A stretch of 64,000 nt of DNA from Acanthopleura granulata (lineage: Eukaryota > Mollusca > Polyplacophora > Chitonida > Chitonidae). The stretch is from NCBI GenBank assembly GCA_016165875.1, contig JABBOT010000005.1:26933368-26997367 (forward strand). Reading direction: 5' to 3'. The translations under genes were made by a program, and so were the position numbers. This document shows, piece after piece, positions 12,298-23,280 of the stretch. Position 1 is the stretch's first letter. Each line of letters starts with the position of its first letter. The notes beneath the pieces are model-generated. The model did no database searches and was not told where the DNA came from. It saw only the letters and a list, made by a program, of their open reading frames with translations.

Positions 12298-12342
12298 AGG
12301 GAAAAAAGCCAAAAAAAAAAACAAAAAAAAACAAAAAGAAAA
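12298..12342. repeat. A-rich simple repeat
   Basis: Runs of A broken by single C and G. Simple low-complexity sequence. Confidence 0.8.
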
Positions 12343-12639
12343 CACTTGTAATCCAGTTAATAAATCTTCCAAAATATTAAAATATGTAGAAGGTGTATCA
12401 TATGTAGACATACCAAAAACATCTCTTTAATTACTAAACATAATGTATATTTCATAAACACCATCTTTATTAATAGCTCTCAAGACACGTTTAGTGTGTA
12501 GTGATAATGTTCCGGGAAGAGGAAAAAACAAAGTATACTTATCCCTCTGAATATAAGCGTGCATGATACTCGTTGAAGGCCACTTGTACGTTAGCAATAT
12601 GACTTGCCAGTCCATATCTCAAGTGTGTAACTTGCCTAA

Positions 12640-12752
12640 GGACGGGGATTTACCCTGGCTACTACGATTTTCTTCATCCGCAAAAATGACCACCATGGTA
12701 TAAGTGAATCATTCATGAGTAAGGCGTCGTAAAACAGTCAAATAAATAAATA
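12640..12752 (+). mobile_element. truncated SINE (family 2), plus strand
   Basis: The 3' half of family 2 in plus orientation: GGGATTTACCCTGG, then TATAAGTGAATCATTCATGA, GGCGTCGTAAAACAG, and a (AAAT)n tail ending at 12752. The tRNA head is missing, as is usual for 5'-truncated copies. Confidence 0.65.
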
Positions 12753-14840
12753 TCGAATATATGATAGAAATAACAAACTGCTGAAAACTACATTTAAATG
12801 CAATAGAATATCAATGATTTAGCTGCTTTTAGATGATAGTGAAGTTATTTGGAATCAACACTTTTTTGAAAGACATCGCTCTCCAGGAAGGTAACCTGTC
12901 ACCTACGGTCATTCGATTTATGGCGCTGTTCTTCAGGAGAAAATCCAAAGCCTCGGGCTGTAACTTGGTGGGCGTTAGTGTTTTATCCATGTTCTTCATT
13001 AAATCAGACACACTTAGTTACGAGTGGCCTTTTCCTAGAGAAAGGTGGAGGAGTTCCCCGCTTCTGGACATAGCTGTTGATGCGGTTGCCGTGCCGGTCA
13101 CAATAACATAGACAATGTACATGTAGCCTCAGGCTCTCATGAGCCACCATATGACGCCTTTTACAGCCGCCTCTTTAACAATCTGGAAGAAAATATTTCA
13201 CAGGTAAAAATAATTTAATTCATTTTTAAAAGCATACTATGACCTGCCACTGAAAATTGGCCTCTCTGGCGCTTTTATGCATGGTGGTCATGCCATGTTC
13301 AGAGATTCCATTATGGCTGCGCAAGCGAATGTCAGATGGTTCAAATGGCGAGATAGTGGGATATATTCATCTCTTGGACCAGAGGGTACAACCCTCGTAC
13401 AGACTGCCACGACATAACCTCCCACTGAAGTATAAACACTCACGTGCCATGCTTTCCACAACCCTCTACAATGCAACAAAATATATTTTGTACATGTCAT
13501 CAAAAGAAATTGATAATTTTTCACATTAGGGTAAACTCAAACTGTCTTGTTTTCATAATTATGTTGGTGCTTTCAAATAAATGATTCCTCTAAACCAGTG
13601 TGATGAGGAAAATGACATTTACAGCTTCATTGTGTGGTAATTATTTTCATTTTTACATTTTTTTCCCTCAGAATATAACTAAAACTTAATACAGCCAGAT
13701 AATTTAATTAAAAGGTGGGCTTTTAAAAAGCTTGACATATCACTGGCGCCAAAATCCATGATGATGTTTGACTAGAGTCACACACCATTTCATACCTTTC
13801 TAACTCAATATGATGTTGAAACCTAATGTGCAACAGTTAAAACAATGTCTGGTCTATGCTTTATTGCACGCAAGAGCACTTTTTCTGAACTTTATCATGA
13901 AACCTAAGATGACAATTTCTGACTTCTAAATGTTGGGGGCAATGTGCATATGCGCAATTCAATGAAGCATTCTAAACGTTTTTCGTGATATAAATATCTG
14001 CAACTGTGAATAAACTTCTATATTATAGTGGGGTGTGCTGATTATGCAACCTTTAGTTGCCGCCTGTTTCATACACTTCTCTTACTATAAAAGTGATAGA
14101 GAGGGAGAACAAGTTAGTAATAGTTTATATTCTAGATTTACTTGAAAATGAGATAGGCCTACTAGAAAATGCAACAATTAAAAGATTTTCTTGCATCATT
14201 CTGTTTGGAACTTACACTAAACAGGCGTAATACCAATTTGTAAATACGTAAATTTTCTTCAAAACATGAACATTAGTTTTTCGCACAAAGGTGTCATCCA
14301 GAAGCTTCTGAATAACTAAACCTCATTTAACAATCAATTTAGCTCTATACTAAGAGATGTTTAACAGTAAAACTAGGAATATCACCATTGAAGATTACAT
14401 TTGACTTCTGTTAGAGCTTAATGTTCTGACGGGTGGTTATTTTTTTTTAACTTACGTTCAGTGCTGACCTTGGTTTCAACAATAGCCTGACCTCTCAGCA
14501 GTAGGAAAATATTCCGCAAAATTAAAAGAGCACAAAATATTGAATCCCCATAAAACATATGTTTGACACTTTAATATCTGGCTGCTTATCAAAGGTCTGT
14601 GTCAAATGAAAGCAAATTTCCCAGTTAGTTTCCAAATATTAGTTTAGCGGAAAACCGTTCCCTTGGAGGAATTATGGACACATTTAGACCCCTCAAACTT
14701 TTGACCTTCACCTCCTTTCTTGGTGGATAAATTCTTCCACGAAATTGTAGAGTTGTAATTGTATGGTAAGGCGCTGCTTTGACACCATGCCTTCTTCAGA
14801 AGACAGAGGGAGAGAGAGTAAGTCTGGACACCTGATCCAG
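12753..14840. other. no gene seen
   Basis: AT-rich. Overlapping frames on both strands at 12829-13111 and 13257-13529 have no recognisable motif. They look like chance openings. Confidence 0.45.
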
Positions 14841-14954
14841 AAAAGTGACCTCACAATTAAGCATTTGTGAAAGAGTTTCTGGACCAATGGGTCTTCATGT
14901 CATTCAGCGTATCAGTTTCAACCTCGGGCTCTTTGAATCTGCCATGGCAACAGA

Positions 14955-15134
14955 GTGCCCGCAGGCGCTCAAGTGTCTAAAGGTAACAGCCCCTCTTGTC
15001 TCCCAAGCTATAGCAGTCCCTCACATCTCCGTAGCCAGCAGCCCCTCACGCCTCTACTGTTTCCACAAAGGCAACCAAGCGGAGCTCGCTTTTATCACAT
15101 GTATTCATCTCCAACATCAACGTCGACCGAGGAA
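14955..15134 (+). other. possible coding exon, Ser/Pro-rich
   Basis: The frame beginning at 14955 encodes a Ser/Pro/Gln-rich stretch (for example YSSPSHLRSQQPLTP and FYHMYSSPTSTSTEE). It is followed at about 15135 by GTATGT, a strong donor-like sequence. The composition resembles low-complexity parts of transcription factors. An overlapping frame from 14845 is open too, and no acceptor is compelling. No family is recognised, and chance cannot be excluded. Confidence 0.2.
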
Positions 15135-15222
15135 AGTATGTTTATTAACAAAGGCCCTGTATATTTTAGATTGTGCCGATGGATGAAAAACGATTTAAAA
15201 AAACCAACAAAGAATATAAACA

Positions 15223-15840
15223 TTATATAAGAATATAGACAGCTGTGGGCCCTACGGTCTGGCCTGGAAAGCTAACAAGCGGTATTCCATCAATGCAAAC
15301 ATGTTGAAAACCTGTCACGTACGTCCTTTGAGGAGAATATGCGAAGTGTGCATCGGTGCTAATCCAAAGGATTGGGTCCTTTTCCTGCAAAGTGTTTGTA
15401 TAACACAGATATCTACTGAACAATATTCGATCAGGTTGACCCATGCTTGACCATGAAGTGGCAACGTCAGTAGAAATCGTGTCCGGAGGTCTCTGGAAGC
15501 CCCCGTGCATTAAATGAAGACCACGCTGGATTGAAGACCGAAAAGAGTATGGTTATACAGAGAGCAATGTCAGAATTATTAAAGACTACAGCATAGAGTG
15601 TTCACCCTGAGCACTGACGTCAAGGAAAGATCTATGCCCAAAATTACGGGCCTTTTTATAAGTGTTGTCACCTGTCGGGCAAAACGATAAAGATAGCTCT
15701 ACCAGTTTACGTAAAGGATCGTTGAACAACTGGAACACCTGAACCATGAGTTGTATTGGATCGCCACCCACAAATTCATGGCGCCGAGGTAAGCCAGGAT
15801 GGGAAAACCAACAATCGTGTGCGTACGTTTTCTTCTAAAT
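15223..15840 (-). other. unrecognised protein-like minus-strand frames
   Basis: Two minus-strand frames, 15771-15586 and 15510-15223, have an ordinary protein-like composition. The first contains VFQLFNDPLRKLVELSLSF; the second contains DPILWISTDAHFAYSP. They are separated by about 75 bp that includes stops. The gap could be a small intron: a pyrimidine-rich stretch ends in AG near 15532 in minus-strand sense. It could also be degenerate sequence. No family, signal peptide or membrane segment is recognised. Confidence 0.22.
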
Positions 15841-16580
15841 TGCCTTCAATTTATTTTCAAAGTTTCGTAATTCATTTTCAGCTTCCATTTTGTATCTCGT
15901 TTTCTCTTATTTAATAAATTTGTTTATTGCATGTTTTATTGTCAATTTGCCAATAATTATAAGTATGTAACTTGTGGTTAGAACGCTAACCAGTCTTTGA
16001 CAAAGCCTGTGACTTTAAATGATAAAAATAATTTCAGATCTAGGACCCTGATGTGAGCAATGATCTGCTTCCTCAGATACAAAATGGTACAAAGTCAGAA
16101 GGAAATGGTAAGGCATTCCATGAAACGGCAGGAAAATCGGGAGAAAATGACACAAAATGGTAATAAAAACTAAAAAGAAAGAAATTCAAAACTTTTTTAT
16201 TTTCACTGCCATAGCATTTGCCAGTTACAGCCTTAAAAGCTTTAGATATCACATGTTGGGGGAAGACTCCGCGGAGTCGGTCATACAGACCCTCTTGACA
16301 TAATTCAACCATTGCTATTCCTTCTAATATTAATTGTACGAGATATACATTTGAAAGAAGATCTGGACACTGTACCCTTAATTCATTTGGAAAAATTGCA
16401 ATCGTCTAAGTAGTCAATTTATCTCTAAGCAAGTCACTTACCTAACATATAACTGTGTGAAGGTAAGGTACATTTAACTGCCTACATCTCCGATAGGCTG
16501 AGAATACCAAACGCCTTATGCCACTGAAAGAGCAAGTTAAGATGTGTCCGGGTTTATATTTCTGGGCGAGACTAATAATG
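15841..16580. other. no gene seen
   Basis: AT-rich with no convincing frames on either strand. Confidence 0.5.
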
Positions 16581-16946
16581 TATACCTTCTTTGAATGAAT
16601 GAATGAATGCTTATTGTTTAACGCCCTACTCAAGAATATTTCACTTATACGAAGACGGTGTCTCCTTGGTGCAGGACGGATTTCCACCGTATCTTTTATC
16701 TGGTGCTGCCTCACCGAGACGATTTGCCGAAGACACCCAACAAGCTCCCTCACCCAGTCACATTATACTGACACCGGGCTGACCAGTCCAACCTCTATCC
16801 TCTTATTGCTGAGCGCCTAGCGAGGAAGCAGGATGTACCATTTTTTAAAGTCTTTGGTAAGATCCGACCCAGGTTTGAACCCAGATCTGCCCATCCGAAA
16901 GTGGACACTCTACCAACTGTGCTATTGGGGCTGGTATATACCTTCT
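16581..16946 (-). mobile_element. complete tRNA-derived SINE (family 1) with target-site duplication
   Basis: On the minus strand the element begins at about 16934 with a tRNA-like head. Its A box is TAGCACAGTTGGTAGAGTG and its B box is GGGTTCAAACC, a perfect pol III consensus. A body follows (GCCTCGCTAGGCGCTCAGC, GTGTCAGTATAATGTGACTG). It ends at the TTTAACGCCCTACTCAAG block and a (CATT)n tail at 16595-16608. The element is flanked by a 10-bp direct repeat, TATACCTTCT, at 16581-16590 and 16937-16946, as expected for a LINE-mobilised insertion. It is the best-preserved mobile element in the window. Confidence 0.9.
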
Positions 16947-16949
16947 CTG

Positions 16950-17385
16950 ATGAGCTGCAAAGGATGACGTAGACAGGAAAGCAAGATATAGATTTATCTT
17001 AATCAAACAGGAAGAATTACTACAAAATATTTAAGAAATATGTTCATTTTGTAATATATTTAATGCATAAAACATGTAAAGTGGTGTCTGAGGGATTTCT
17101 AGTATGTTAACTTTACCTCGCGGGAAAGGCATGTGGTTATATTTCAACGGGTGGTAATAGGATGTCAAACCAATTTCAGACATTGGCAAAGCACAGCCGT
17201 GTCAACTAATTTTCGTGATCATTAACGCACACCATCTGATCTTGGTTGGAATCAGCTGATTTTAACGAAAGTGACAACCTGTCAGCTCGGCTGCTTAAAA
17301 TCATTTCGAAAATGAGCCCATTTGGTAGTTGAACTTTGTGGAGACAAGACACCACATTTCCCAACACTTTGTTTGTTGGCCAGAA
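16950..17385. other. no gene seen
   Basis: No feature recognised. A 61-codon minus-strand frame at 17206-17391 is unremarkable. Confidence 0.5.
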
Positions 17386-17387
17386 TG

Positions 17388-17860
17388 TCATGACTCACCA
17401 AAGTCTAGCACAAATGAGCCCCACGGATGCTTTGCGCTGATTTGAGCTGTAAGTCGAATCGCATATCTCATATTGGTGTGTCCATCCAGCACCTGCGTAG
17501 ACGCCACCTGCACTGCTGTTACCCCAATCCCCCACAACCGCAGCCACGCACAACCCAAACCGCCCACAACCCCGGGATACTCAAACACTTTGGGCTTTGA
17601 GCCTGAAGGCCTAACCCTCGGCCGATTCTGGATTGCAGGCTGCAGTGAGTGAACCAGCGACTCCAGTGGCCTCCGCAACGATTAGGAAGTGTTCTCTTCG
17701 CCGATGAGTCTAGATTTTGCATATCTGTTCGCAAGGGGATGACATGGATCAGGTGGCGGCGTGATGAGCGATTTGCTCGGTGCTCTCTTGGATCGACGAG
17801 GACCCATGCGGCCGTGACAGCAGTATCGTATAGGGTGGCATCTACAGGCTAACGAGACTA
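17388..17860 (+). pseudogene. Tc1-like transposase relic
   Basis: The plus-strand frame at 17649-17852 contains WPPQRLGSVLFADESRFCIS. This is the sequence around the second conserved region of Tc1/mariner transposases, where the D of DESRF is a catalytic acidic residue. It is followed by a basic tract with WRRRGERY-like character (WIRWRRDERFARCSLG). The GC-rich sequence upstream to about 17388 probably holds the preceding part in broken frames. The usual MVWG block and the final catalytic acid are absent or shifted out of frame after 17850. Only about a third of a typical ~340-residue transposase is readable. The relic is not functional, and its terminal repeats were not found. Confidence 0.65.
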
Positions 17861-17879
17861 CCAGCGGCAGGTCCACGAA

Positions 17880-18290
17880 TGGGGCCCTGTCGATGATTAG
17901 GCCCCTGTCGCTGTCTGGGCCCTTTGAGCTATTGCCAATCTCTTTTAGCCACTGTTTCGAAACAAAGTAAACGGGGAATAAACGTATGTATAAAAAAGTA
18001 ACATATAGAATTAATACTCACGTTTTAACGAACATGTCACTGAAAGATGGACAAATGTAAAGTTCACAAACTTAAGAGTTTTACTCTACACTATTGTCAG
18101 GATGTACTCTCCCTGTAATGTCACATCTTGACAACCCAACATGTGTTATACATCTGTTGGCAGCAAATACTGAGGTCGCCACAGCATTTGGTCATAGATA
18201 CGTTGATTTCTCCGGGGCCCGGTCTGTTGCAGCCTTTGTGTGCATACATTAGTGTTTTGTTACAATATGCAGCACTCAAAGGGGGTCAAA
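17880..18290. other. no gene seen
   Basis: Sequence between the Tc1 relic and the minisatellite. Nothing recognised. Confidence 0.5.
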
Positions 18291-18811
18291 TAGAGGTCTA
18301 TATATAGGTGCCAGTTTAGTTCGTGCAGGTAATACATGTAGGACCCCTGTACATTGCTGTGCAGGTAATACCTATAGGGGTGCAGTCAGTCGCCGCTGAA
18401 TATTGCCCTGTAGGTAATACCTGTTGTTTCGCAGTCAGTGGCCGCTGGGCTTTCTTCGGATAGGTAATACATGTACGGGCGCAGTCGGTAACCGCTGTTT
18501 GATGTCGTGTAGTTAATACCTCCAGGGGCCCAGTTAGTGACTGGTGGGCATTCTTCGTATAAGTAATAGTTACAGGGGCCCAGTTTGGACATTGTTCGTA
18601 TTGTTAATACCTGTGGGGACCCGGCCGCTGACCACTGCACATTGTCCGTTTGGGTACATGTAATATCTGTAGCGGCCCTGTCAGTGACTACTTTACATTG
18701 CCCGTATAGGTTATACATGCAGGGGCTCAGGCAGTGAGGCACTTTGCCGTCTTGGTAATACCTCTAATTTCCCAGTCAATGACCATTGCGCAATGCGGTA
18801 AGAGTCATACC
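18290..18811. repeat. minisatellite, left diverged arm
   Basis: Degenerate units of about 50-60 bp built on the phrases GTAATACCTGTAG, GGGGCCCAGTCAGTGACC and GCTGTACATTG. This arm is more diverged than the core at 20170-21060, and it is cut off by the LTR-like element inserted at about 18811. Confidence 0.8.
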
Positions 18812-19625
18812 GACGAAGAGACGAACTTGTTAATTGTCATTTACTTACGTCCACTTTGAGAGCAGTCATTTACTTACGTCCACTTTGAGAGCAATCGTTT
18901 TACACTTGTGTCCACTCGAGTCATATTTGCTCTTGTCTACTTAGAAGGATTTTTGTGGGATTTTGGAGACATTGGCTTACACGCCTTTCGACAATTTGGT
19001 CATTTTGTACTCCATTTTTCGGTACGTAGCACTTTGTGAGCTTGTCTTTCGCCACTTGCTATTTTGCTGGAGACGTTTGTTTGGAGCTGGTATGGCTCAT
19101 TGTCTCTTTATGCGGTTACGTACATTTTCATCCCATTTTACCCAGAAAGTGACTTTATATGTATTTCCGAGGAGTGAAACATACATCGTCAGCTCTGCAT
19201 CACGAGTGCTGTTGTCAACTCGTCTGCCCAGGAAAGTTGCATCTTGCCTGTGAGTTGAAGATATACCATAAACCGGCGTACCGTGCCCTCCGCTGTTCGT
19301 CACTACAGGACTGTCATCCTTCCATTTGTCAAGTCCCAAAGAACTGTTGATTCTATATTTACTTGGACGGATTTGCCATTGGAAGCCGGAATATTTCAAA
19401 CGGATTTGAACGCTGCCATCAGTGAGAAACTAGATATATTTGTGTAATTATCCGTATTATTTTGTATATTATTATCAGTTGTACTATTTGTCTATTTTTT
19501 CAAATATAAGTATTGAACTTATTCTAGCGTCTTGGTGTTTCTTTGTTTGATCTTGTGTATGGCCTTTCGCTGTCTGCGAGTTTAACAAGCCTTTTGTTTA
19601 TCGTTTTTCCTCTTCGATAGTGGTA
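18812..19625 (+). mobile_element. LTR-like dispersed element, copy 2, inserted in the minisatellite
   Basis: Homologous to 8514-9173 over its length. It interrupts the minisatellite: repeat units end at about 18811 and resume at about 19621 with GGTACTGTTACATTGTATAG. Near its 5' end is a perfect 29-bp tandem duplication, 18836-18864 and 18865-18893, of the kind often seen as duplicated enhancer-like sequence in U3 regions. It is longer than copy 1 by roughly 100 bp. The absence of internal coding favours a solo LTR, but this is inference. Confidence 0.55.
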
Positions 19626-21240
19626 CTGTTACATTGTATAGGTGAAACCTGAAGCTGCCCAGTCATTGACAGTTGTTTAACACCGCATAGGTAATACCTC
19701 TATGGGTCTAGTCAGTGACTGCTGTTCATTGATAGTATAAATGAAACCTGTACGTTTCAAGACAGTGACCGCTGTACATTGCCATATAGGTATGACCTGT
19801 AGTTACTCAGTCAATGACCGGTGCCAAATGCCGCACCGGTCAAACCTGCAGGGACCCTGTCAGTGACCACTGTACATTTTACGGATAGGTAATACCTGTA
19901 GTTAACCAGTCAGTGACTGCTGCACGTTGCTGTATAAGAAATACATCTAGTTCTACGGTCAGTGACCCCTGTACTTTGTCCATATGTACATATGCGTAAT
20001 ACCTGTAGGAGCCCAGTCAGTGACCGCTGTACATTGTCTGTATATGTGAAACATGTAAGGGCCCAATCACTGATCGCTGTACGTATAAGTAATACCTGTA
20101 GGGGCCCAGACAGTGGCCGCTGTATAATGCCGTTTAGGTAATACCTGCACGGGCCCAATCAGTGACCGCTGTACATTTTCCGTATGGGTGAAACCTGTAG
20201 GGGTTCAGTCAGTGACTGCTGTACAACCCCGTGCAGGTAATACCTGTAGAGGCCCAGTCAGTGACTGATGTACAACCCCGTGTAGGTAATACCTGTAGAG
20301 GCCCAGTCAGTGACTGATGTAAAACCCCGTGTAGGTAATACCTGTAGAGGCCCAGTCAGTGACTGATGTACAACCCCGTGTAGGTAATACGTGTAGAGGC
20401 CCAGTCAGTGACCACTGTATGTTGTAGTATAGGTAATACGTGTAGAGGCCCAGTCAGTGACCACTGTATGTTGTAGTATAGATAATACGTGTAGAGGCCC
20501 AGTCAGTGACCACTGTATGTTGTAGTATAGGTAATACGTGTAGAGGCCCAGTCAGTGACCACTGTATGTTGTAGTATAGGTAATACGTGTAGAGGCCCAG
20601 TCAGTGACCACTGTATGTTGTAGTATAGGTAATACGTGTCGGGGCTCAGTCAGTGACTGATGTACAACCCCGTGTAGGTAATACCTGTAGAGGCCCAGTC
20701 AGTGACTGATGTACAACCCCGTGTAGGTAATACCTGTAGAGGCCAAGTCAGTGACTGATGTACAACCCCGTGTAGGTAATACGTGTAGAGGCCCAGTCAG
20801 TGACCACTGTATGTTGTAGTATAGGTAATACGTGTAGAGGCCCAGCCAGTGACCACTGTATGTTGTAGTATAGGTAATACGTGTAGAGGCCCAGTCAGTG
20901 ACCACTGTATGTTGTAGTATAGGTAATACGTGTAGGGGCTCAGTCAGTGACTGATGTACAACCCCGTGCAGGTAATACGTGTAGAGGCCCAGTCAGTGAC
21001 CACTGTATGTTGTAGTATAGGTAATACGTGTAGGGGCTCAGTCAGTGGCTGCTGTACATTGTCGTGTGAGTAATATCTGCAGGGGCCCAGTTAGTGACTG
21101 TTGTACATTACCAGTAAGGGTAATCCCAGTCATTGACCGCTATACATTTTTTTTATAGGTAATGCCTGTAGAGGCAGTGATAGATGTACCTTTTCGACAT
21201 ATAGGTAATACCTGTAGGGGTAGAGTTTTTCATACATTCC
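19621..21240. repeat. minisatellite with 49-bp core unit, two unit types
   Basis: The homogeneous core, about 20170-21060, has an exact period of 49 bp. For example, TAGGTAATAC recurs at 20283 and 20332. Two unit types share TAGGTAATACSTGTAGAGGC and CCAGTCAGTGAC. They differ in the segment TGATGTACAACCCCGTG versus CACTGTATGTTGTAGTA. Types come in blocks: about four of the first, five of the second, three, three, then singles. Outer units at 19621-20170 and 21060-21240 are more diverged and more variable in length. Each unit carries the near-palindrome CAGTCAGTGACTG. A period of 49 is not divisible by 3, so this is not a coding repeat. Confidence 0.95.
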
Positions 21241-21269
21241 CATGTCTCTTGAGCACAGAGTGACTTTCC

Positions 21270-22330
21270 CTAAAATATATATGCATGGAATTGAAATCAA
21301 AAGAATCCAGTGTTATAAGTATCTAGAATCTAGTTGATCCAATTAATAGCTTAGCATAATAGATAATCAAAGTAACTCCGAAGAAATTCATTCTGATGTT
21401 CGTCAAAATGAATTTCTTCGGAGTTACTTTACTTATTTATAAGCATCTATGCATCATCATTCAACAAAATGGCAAATGGGAGGAGCATGTTAGAATGGTT
21501 GTCAATAAAGAGAATAAAATGTTAGTATTATGACAAGGGTAAAGCGTGTTCCAGGCAGAAACTGTATGTGTATTTGTATAGGAGTTCTGTTGGACCAATT
21601 CTTGAACATGGTGATATACATTATTTGATCATTTTATCTTTACCTTATCCGAAAAATTAGAAAGTGTCCAACGGAGTGCAGCATTAGTCTGGGGTTTGAT
21701 AAGTTCTTCACACAGTGTTCTTAGGAATGAACTGAAGTGGTAACCGCTGTACTCTCGGCGAAAAATGCACTGGGTACCTGTAGCCTATAAACTAATATAT
21801 GGTCTCTCACCATTCTGTCTGCGAGAATTTTTACCAGTGGAGGGAATAATTTTTACACTTGAATAAATTCAAATAGGCTAAAACCTTTCAAATATAGTAT
21901 TAATTTGTTTTATTCCTCTTTTTTACCCCAGAAAATAAAGGACTGGAATAATGTACCTTTAAATTCTAGAGACCATTCGTTAAGATGTTTTTAGAAATAC
22001 ATCTGTTATTAAACCCCAAAACCTCACCATTGTGTATAATACTTTTAGTAGTTTTTGCATCAACAGCTCATTGTAGGATGAGGATGGGACTAAGCCTTTT
22101 ACTTTGTGATCTGGTTAAATTTAATATTATTTGCGAGTCTGCTGGGCCAGAGTGTGGATTGTATGAAAATCCTCAGTATTATTTATTCACTTCTCCAGTT
22201 TTTTGCCGCCTACAGAGCTGAGTATTACTGACAATTTGACTGTCTTCAGTATAGTGCATCAGTTCAACGCTTTCACTCGGCGTTTCCCCAACTGCTAGAT
22301 TCAGTTTATTCAGTATGAATATAACAATTA
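21270..22330 (+). pseudogene. LINE ORF2 C-terminal relic
   Basis: A plus-strand reading that shifts frame several times corresponds to the region after the palm of a CR1/Jockey-type reverse transcriptase. It has a YKHL...NGKWEEHV segment (about 21438-21500), then RVKRVPGR, VLLDQFLNMV (about 21590), a segment like ESVQRSAALVWG (21660), REFLPVEG (21822), and a terminal cysteine-containing stretch, CESAGPECGLYENPQYYLF (about 22131-22190). These match in order the thumb, connection and C-terminal parts of such proteins. Catalytic domains are absent, as in a 5'-truncated insertion. A 124-bp hairpin insertion breaks it near 21326-21436. Confidence 0.7.
21313..21449. mobile_element. small hairpin insertion flanked by 13-bp direct repeats
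   Basis: Within the LINE relic, TTATAAGTATCTA (21313-21325) and TTATAAGCATCTA (21437-21449) match at 12 of 13 bases and bracket 111 bp of foreign sequence. That sequence includes perfect 24-bp inverted arms at 21369-21392 and 21407-21430 with a 14-bp loop. The LINE reading resumes after the second repeat with the same codons it had before the first (YK-Y/H-L). This is expected if the repeat is a target-site duplication. Confidence 0.75.
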
Positions 22331-22334
22331 CTTA

Positions 22335-23200
22335 AAGTCCATTCACTTGTTTTCTAAACGTTTTCAATTATTTTGTTTCCAGGTTTGTTGTTATATAACA
22401 TTTACCTATGCATATATTGTATGTGTGTATGTTCGTTGTTGTACATGCTGAAATGTGATTTTATATCACTAAATACCTCCTCATACCTATATGCAACATG
22501 CTGTTCTCTATCGAGAAGGGGTGATATTCCACTCCAGCTAAGAATATGCTCTATCTACATTTCATTTGAAATTGAAGACGAGACACACTTTTTTTCCCGT
22601 CCAGTCTTATATAGATGCAACACGACGAAAGTTAGCAAAACTTCCAGACACTTGCAAACCATACATTTTAAATCAGTGCCTAAAATGTGTACAAAAAGTG
22701 TGTGTTCCGCATTTAGTGGAAATTGAACAAATTGCTTTTCTAGACATTGTGATTTTCTAATTTAACCATGGCTATAAATTTCAAAATAATTAAGGATTTA
22801 ACAAGGAAATGGCCGAGACAAAAATATGGCCATGTATGCATTTTCACCGGAGTTATCTGTCAACGGGCGGGACGTTGGTAGGTCACGGTCCGGCTTCTGG
22901 AAATTGTTTAAGACACGTTATCTGCAACGGTGTAACTGTCTACCTGATGTTTTGACTTAAACTTCGAAACTATTTAGGCCACAAACCTAACCTCATCTTT
23001 AATTTATCGTTACCATGCAACATCCTCCTCTACCGCTGCTTGGCATTGGTTATATAAACATTATGGATACAGAATTAATCTACGTGTAAAAATCATGTTT
23101 ATTCCGTTTATAGGCAAGGGTACAATTTAAAGGAAATACATTTATACATATGTCTATAGGTGGGCTTATTAAAGAGCCTTATTGTAGAGCGTCCGGGAGA
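22335..23200. other. no gene seen
   Basis: Overlapping frames at 22373-22760 have T/C-rich translations without motifs. Nothing else recognised. Confidence 0.45.
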
Positions 23201-23208
23201 TCAGGGAT

Positions 23209-23280
23209 CTACACTGTAACAATTGAGTGCAAATTTACAGCCTGAAGCACTGTATACTGTTACAGTGTAGCGTGTTGTAA
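23209..23280. repeat. 72-bp segment with perfect 13-bp inverted ends
   Basis: CTACACTGTAACA at 23209-23221 is the exact reverse complement of TGTTACAGTGTAG at 23268-23280. The phrase TTACAGTGTA recurs at 27896-27905, suggesting a small MITE-like or dispersed repeat. Copies are too few to prove it. Confidence 0.55.

Noticed and set aside
16860..16934. Functional tRNA gene on the minus strand
   Set aside because: The pol III boxes are good, but the sequence continues into the SINE body and the whole is bracketed by a target duplication.
17388..17876. Minus-strand frames of 61-96 codons
   Set aside because: Antisense to the Tc1-like transposase segment with DESRF.
18386..20905. Minus-strand frames with Y/T/C-rich repeats (18386-18742, 19910-20158, 20699-20905)
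   Set aside because: They are readings of the 49-bp minisatellite. The period is not a multiple of 3, so frames shift every unit.
19621..21240. CRISPR-like array
   Set aside because: Regular units with variable cassettes superficially resemble one, but there are only two cassette types, the host is clearly an animal, and no cas genes exist.
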